Of a stretch of DNA of 64,000 nt, positions 59,927 to 64,000 are shown piece by piece. Under the pieces are notes generated by a model. That model ran no database searches and was not told the DNA's origin. It saw only the letters and a list, made by a program, of their open reading frames with translations. Position 1 is the first letter of the stretch, and each line of letters begins with the position of its first letter. The DNA is from Plicaturopsis crispa FD-325 SS-3 (Eukaryota > Basidiomycota > Agaricomycetes > Amylocorticiales > Amylocorticiaceae). Position numbers and translations under genes: made by a program. The stretch covers positions 351,436-415,435 of the forward strand of contig KN832556.1 of the NCBI GenBank assembly GCA_000827205.1, read 5' to 3'.

Positions 59927-60674
59927 TCACGTCGAGCGCACTCTCGATGTTCTTGTGAAGGAGTCTCTCGTGGGACTCGTATCGGTATCATCGAGCTCGT
60001 CCTCCTCTAGCTCATCCTCCATGTCTTCATCCTCCTCGACAAGACCTCGACAGTCGACGTAGCCACCACAGCATTCGGAGCCCAGGCTAGGGCTGGGGCT
60101 TGGATGCGGGCGCGAATGATGTGAGGGCTTGTCAATGTGCCGTCTATCGCGGAGCTCGGCCTCAGGAGATCCAGAAGAGTGTGGCGGTGTATATCTCTGG
60201 GAACGAGCCTCGGACGCAGCGGCTGCGGCGGAGAAAGAATAAAATGGAGGGGATGGTGCGGGCGATGGAAAGGCAGCGGGTCGTAATGCCTTTGTAGCAG
60301 ACGTCGATGGCTCGGATGGCGCAGAGGGTTCTGGGAATGCGAGTCTACGAAAGTGCTCCATGGCTTCCGTGGCAGCCACAAGCTGTTTCCTGAGCTCTGT
60401 AGACGCTAATGCCTGCATACCATATGGGTATGAGTGATAGTTCGAAATAATGAATCGATAAGCGTACCGTTTCAGAGTCGTACTGCGACGACGGCAACAG
60501 ACCAGCCTTCAGTTTTTCGATCTCCTCCCTGAGCCGCACATTCTCGGCCTCGGACTGCCTGTATCGCTCCTCCAGGTCCGCGATATACTGAGCCTTGCGC
60601 GCGCGGTAGTCGCGCTGCTGCGTGAGGGCTCTAGACGGCGGAATTGTGAGATCTTTTTTGCGTCCTCTTGTCAT
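59927..60674 (-). CDS. bZIP transcription factor
   Basis: Exons 60468-60674 and 59927-60412 give 230 residues. The first exon holds a basic region, RALTQQRDYRARKAQYIADL, followed directly by a leucine-zipper-like coiled coil containing EERYRQSEAENVRLREEIEK. A basic patch at the extreme N-terminus (TRGRKKD) is a likely nuclear signal. The rest is Pro/Ser/Ala-rich, with a very acidic stretch near the C-terminus that could activate transcription. The tail ends in Ser, Thr and Arg. The fold class is secure; the target genes are unknown. Its neighbours, a flavin monooxygenase and a nucleoside hydrolase, could be targets, which is speculation. Confidence 0.85.
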
Positions 60675-61577
60675 TTGGCGAGTTCGTGGGCGGCGTCGTG
60701 TATTCAGGTGGGCTGGTTACACGACGGTTGCCCTTTATACCGGGCCATGCTGACAGAACTTATGAAATTGTAATTCAGGAGTCAAAGTCTGGTGAAATGG
60801 CGATAGGGGTTCCCACGGTGCCGCATATGGAGAATTGCAATCAAATTCCAATTCGTCTGCAATATGTCGTGCTCGACAGGGTCCTCATACCGGTCGGATC
60901 CTGCTCTGTGGCAGTACCGCAACGGTCAAAAAATTCGCAGAGACGTTCAAGGGAACCCTCAGGTCGTCACTCTTATCTATCGATTTTTTGAATGAAATAA
61001 ACGGTATGTCGGTGAGCAAAGTGCTTTCCTTTGGGGCGGCTACCAGAACTCAAATTCGAGGATGTGATTCGCTGCGCGATATACCCATGGAAATATCGAC
61101 GTGCGAGTCGGTGGAGGATATAGCACAGACGCCCGATTGCATCCAAGGAGCTTGGGTACTCACACACAAGTTCAACGGTACGCGCTCAAGCGATGATCTG
61201 ACCATCATGTGAGGTCGACGGAGCAGTTTCGTCTTCATTTCGGTATTCATTACTTGCCAAGCACCTGCTTCCAGCATCTCCAACGTACAAGCGAGTCTGT
61301 CCATTATCGCGAATAATATCGCCATCCGAAGCGTTTATGTCGCTCGCTTGGGAAACGGGGATAGAGCAAAGTCACACTAACACACCAATGGACGGAGAGC
61401 TGTGCATCCGGAGTCCGGACAGATTGAGCACTATTCACAATCGCACGCAATTGAAGGACTGTATACTCTTCGACGAATACATATACGTTATCATATAAAG
61501 TAACTGGATCTGTTGACTGAGCATTGTATCAATATCGACGAGATGGAGCCTCCAAAGAAAGGAAGGTTTGTGCGCAC
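60675..61577. other. Intergenic region, no gene recognised
   Basis: About 900 bases between the starts and ends of two minus-strand genes. It should contain the bZIP promoter. Short frames show no motifs. Confidence 0.4.
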
Positions 61578-63210
61578 CTAAACAGCCCCCCATATTCGCT
61601 CGAACAGAAGTTTCACAAGCACATCGCTCCCCGGAGTTTCCACGATGCAGGCAACGCCATCGCGAACCTTGATTGGCTGTCCGTTCGCGACCTCCGCGGG
61701 CAATGCAGTGGACTCGAATGCTCTATGCTTCGTCATCTGTCGTTCAAGCGCCTCCTGTGCCTCGGCGCGGTTGGATCCAGGCGCGTAGGCACTCTCATCC
61801 TCTCGCCTATCCACGACGAGCATTCCACGCGTAATCTCGCCCGTCCTATGCGAGGCAACCCGATTCAACGAAAGTGAGGAATTTAATTTGCAGGCTCGCT
61901 CACCGCTCGACCTGGAACTTTCTCTTCATGGCTTTCCAGCCCTTCTCCAAGCGAGGGCTCCCACCCTCCTCTCCCAGGACCGGCGGATTCATAATGGCAC
62001 ACCATACTGCGACAATATCATGCAGCTCCATAGCGTCATTTCCAAATTGCACCATCACCTCCCGCGTGCGCTCCAGGAACGCGCTTGTGAAGTGCGTCAG
62101 AACCGCCTTTCCGTGTGCTACCGAGGGGCCCTCGGTAGATTCTAGCGCTGGGTCGACGACTTCCTTGTAAAGCGGGAATCGGAGTTGGTGGGGAGTGGTG
62201 ATGTCGAGAGGCAGGAGGAGGAACCGGTCTAATGGAATGCCAGTGTTTGGGTCGTCGGGTGTGAGGACCTCGCGCACCGCATATGGGTCTGCGAAGAAAT
62301 TGACTGAAGAAATCGCGGTCATTATGTGTGTGGTGGTCCAAATATTAGAGCCATACATTCCGAGACAGGACTCGTGTTCCCGGGGACATCCAAGGCGCCG
62401 CCCATACACGACACCCGCCCTATACGGTCCCGCACCGTAGCAGCATCTTTCCGCAGGGCGGTCGCCAGGTTTGTGAGAGGGCCCAAAGCAATGTATGTCA
62501 CGCTGCGCGCAGGCCGTGCGCGCAGGACCTCGAGCGTCATGTCAACGGCAGGTCTGTCGGTGGGATTCAGCTGAGGATGGAAAGGCGTCCCGTCCTTGAT
62601 CTCATAGTCTAGATCGGGGTGTCGGCCAGTTATGTCACCCAAGCCGTCCCTTTAGAGAGGTAGAGAGAACTGTTGTCAGTTTATGGGCATTTAATGCATT
62701 GACTGGAGCGGTACCGCAGCCTGACCTTCCGTGGAAATACTCAGCACTGTGGAGGTCCCCATCGAGAGGTCCCACAGCGCCTTTGGCGACAAACGGTTTG
62801 GTTTCTGAAAATAAATTAGGGAACCGTCCGCGGTCTTCTGGGTGACGTTCTATGTGGCGGGTGAGCGCCTGGTACGTCTTGAAGATATTGATACTGCCGG
62901 CTCTATAAGTTTGTGGGGCGCGCATTTACTGGATGGCAGACCTCACCGCGATGACTCTAAGTCAGTATTTCCTATTGTTCATAGGGTGAGTACATTGATC
63001 ACAGGAGTAAGTACCCGCCAGATATGCTCACCAAAGGATACTACGAAACCGAGGATTTCTAGCTCCGGCGAGGCGAGAGCTAACAGGATAGCGATGACAT
63101 CGTCTACTCCTGGGTCTGTGTCGACTACCAAAGTTTTGTTTTGTCAACGCTACAGTCACAATGGTAATGGGATGCTCACTAATGACTGGAATCTTTGCAG
63201 CTGCCGCCAT
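61578..63210 (-). CDS. Inosine-uridine preferring nucleoside hydrolase
   Basis: Exons 63180-63210, 63032-63124, 62947-62971, 62726-62902, 62357-62649, 61904-62303 and 61578-61845 give 428 residues. The N-terminus IPVIIDTDPGVDDVIAILLA contains the DxDxxxDD calcium-binding motif that defines the family. Then come GNTDLESS, FHGRDGLGDITG, VTYIALGPLTNLATAL, GRVSCMGGALDVPGNTSPVS and EFNFFADPYAV, in the expected order. The enzyme splits ribonucleosides into base and ribose in the salvage pathway. The third exon is only 25 bases. The C-terminal 90 residues extend past the bacterial core, as in other fungal members. Catalytic and calcium residues are kept. Confidence 0.92.
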
Positions 63211-63711
63211 GGTATCCTGGAGTCTTGATGCAGTAAGTAACTCAGATGTCTCTCCTCGGTCACGGTACAGATCAGCAGATCGATGATATCGCAAGAAACT
63301 TAGGATACAGGCGTTCTACTTACAGGAGAGCTGCATATGTTGTGGCGTCGCGACCCGCTGGGGTCGGCCCGAAATGCTATGATCGCGCTATGACAAAGTA
63401 GAAGTAGGATACGGGTTCCAGTCGTTGAGTACGATAGCGTAGCAGAGCATGAAGCTGATTGAAGTCATGACGGCACTCATAGTCGCGGAGCATATTCAAA
63501 TTCACGAAAGTCATTATTGGCGATAGGCATACGATGTTGCATGGCTACATAAGTAGAGTATGCGACAACATCAAGACACTAGGCACCTGGACAGAACCCT
63601 GACAAGACCCACAGCTCACATTCCCGCACGCCGATCCAGAAGCAGCTGGAAGGAAAAGTGTTGAGTTAGAAATGCAAAAATGGGTGCGGAGCAAAACTGA
63701 AGCAGGAAGAG
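63211..63711. other. Intergenic region, no gene recognised
   Basis: About 500 bases upstream of the nucleoside hydrolase. It probably contains its promoter and the 3' end of the edge gene. Confidence 0.35.
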
Positions 63712-64000
63712 TCAGAGATCTTGGTGGAAAAATGTAGTCTCATCGGGCGAACCCTCTGAAGTAGCAAATATATTTTCGAATACATCATATTGAACGCAGG
63801 AGGTTGGAAGGCAAGAATGCAACAAGACATGTATACTCACTGGTTGTCCATAAACTCGTTGAGCAGCCGTCGCGCCTGAAATTTGGGCATCCGTTACAAC
63901 CAAGAGCAGTTCGAAGCCTCCAGACGAGTAGAACATCACACAGCGAGCAAGACCAGCGCCATTTGGCGGTGCAAGGAAGAGAGAACGCGGCCGCTTAAAA
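63712..64000 (-). CDS. 3' end of an unrecognised gene, cut by the right edge
   Basis: The minus-strand frame is open from the edge and reads KRPRSLFLAPPNGAGLARCV, then MFYSSGGFELLLVVTDAQIS and GATAAQRVYGQP. A gtgagt donor follows at about 63840, with candidate acceptors cttcag and cagag near 63766; the second keeps the frame and ends FFHQDL. The frame without splicing is also open to the same stop. No family was recognised. Confidence 0.4.
   Translation of the reverse strand, partial: FKRPRSLFLAPPNGAGLARCVMFYSSGGFELLLVVTDAQISGATAAQRVYGQPVSIHVLLHSCLPTSCVQYDVFENIFATSEGSPDETTFFHQDL

Overview
The window is nuclear DNA of a filamentous basidiomycete, most likely a white-rot Agaricomycete (Polyporales-like; this is inference). 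Almost every gene is cut by many 50-65 base GT-AG introns. There are two secreted manganese peroxidases and a Plavaka-type DNA transposon, and several small families of the Agaricomycete expansion type (F-box-like, NmrA-like, isoprenylcysteine methyltransferase-like). All coding models below were spliced by hand, and cumulative reading phase was checked exon by exon. No rRNA, convincing tRNA, CRISPR array or retroelement was seen.

Layout. 1-3.3 kb: Plavaka transposase, cut by the left edge. 5.4-6.9 kb: manganese peroxidase 1, convergent with an F-box-like gene. 8.6-15.5 kb: housekeeping block with GOT1, then UTP6 divergent from an AP-4 epsilon-like adaptin. 15.7-17.3 kb: membrane-anchored DUF4097-like protein. 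19.0-20.7 kb: disordered hypothetical. 21.2-22.2 kb: second F-box-like gene. 22.4-26.8 kb: tandem array of three isoprenylcysteine methyltransferase genes with a partly duplicated spacer. 28.4-30.4 kb: RPL12 and a Pho80-type cyclin. 30.7-32.9 kb: a 16-exon FHS/FucP-type sugar transporter. 33.4-34.4 kb: small secreted protein. 34.4-38.3 kb: gene-poor, with a decayed frame and a 414-base hAT-like MITE.

38.3-41.7 kb: Ser/Thr kinase with a long tail. 43.2-44.6 kb: NmrA-like gene 1. 45.7-48.9 kb: BUB2 divergent from a disordered hypothetical. 49.3-50.7 kb: ACR3 arsenite transporter. 51.0-52.6 kb: NmrA-like gene 2. 52.6-55.2 kb: gene-poor, with one unresolved gene piece. 55.2-56.7 kb: manganese peroxidase 2. 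58.2-59.7 kb: FAD monooxygenase, convergent with a bZIP factor (59.9-60.7 kb). 61.6-63.2 kb: nucleoside hydrolase. Right edge: end of an unrecognised gene.

Taken together, conserved housekeeping genes (GOT1, UTP6, AP-4, RPL12, BUB2, the kinase) are interleaved with duplicated accessory genes. The main structural findings are the paralogue pairs and triplet with comparable intron maps, micro-exons of 10 and 21 bases, one required GC-AG intron and one likely one, an apparently complete MITE with a perfect 8-base target duplication, and a matching promoter layout in front of the two peroxidases. I found no clear candidate for a wholly new biological system. The least explained items are the duplicated spacer in the methyltransferase array and the inverted repeat carrying two TATA-like boxes upstream of the secreted-protein gene.
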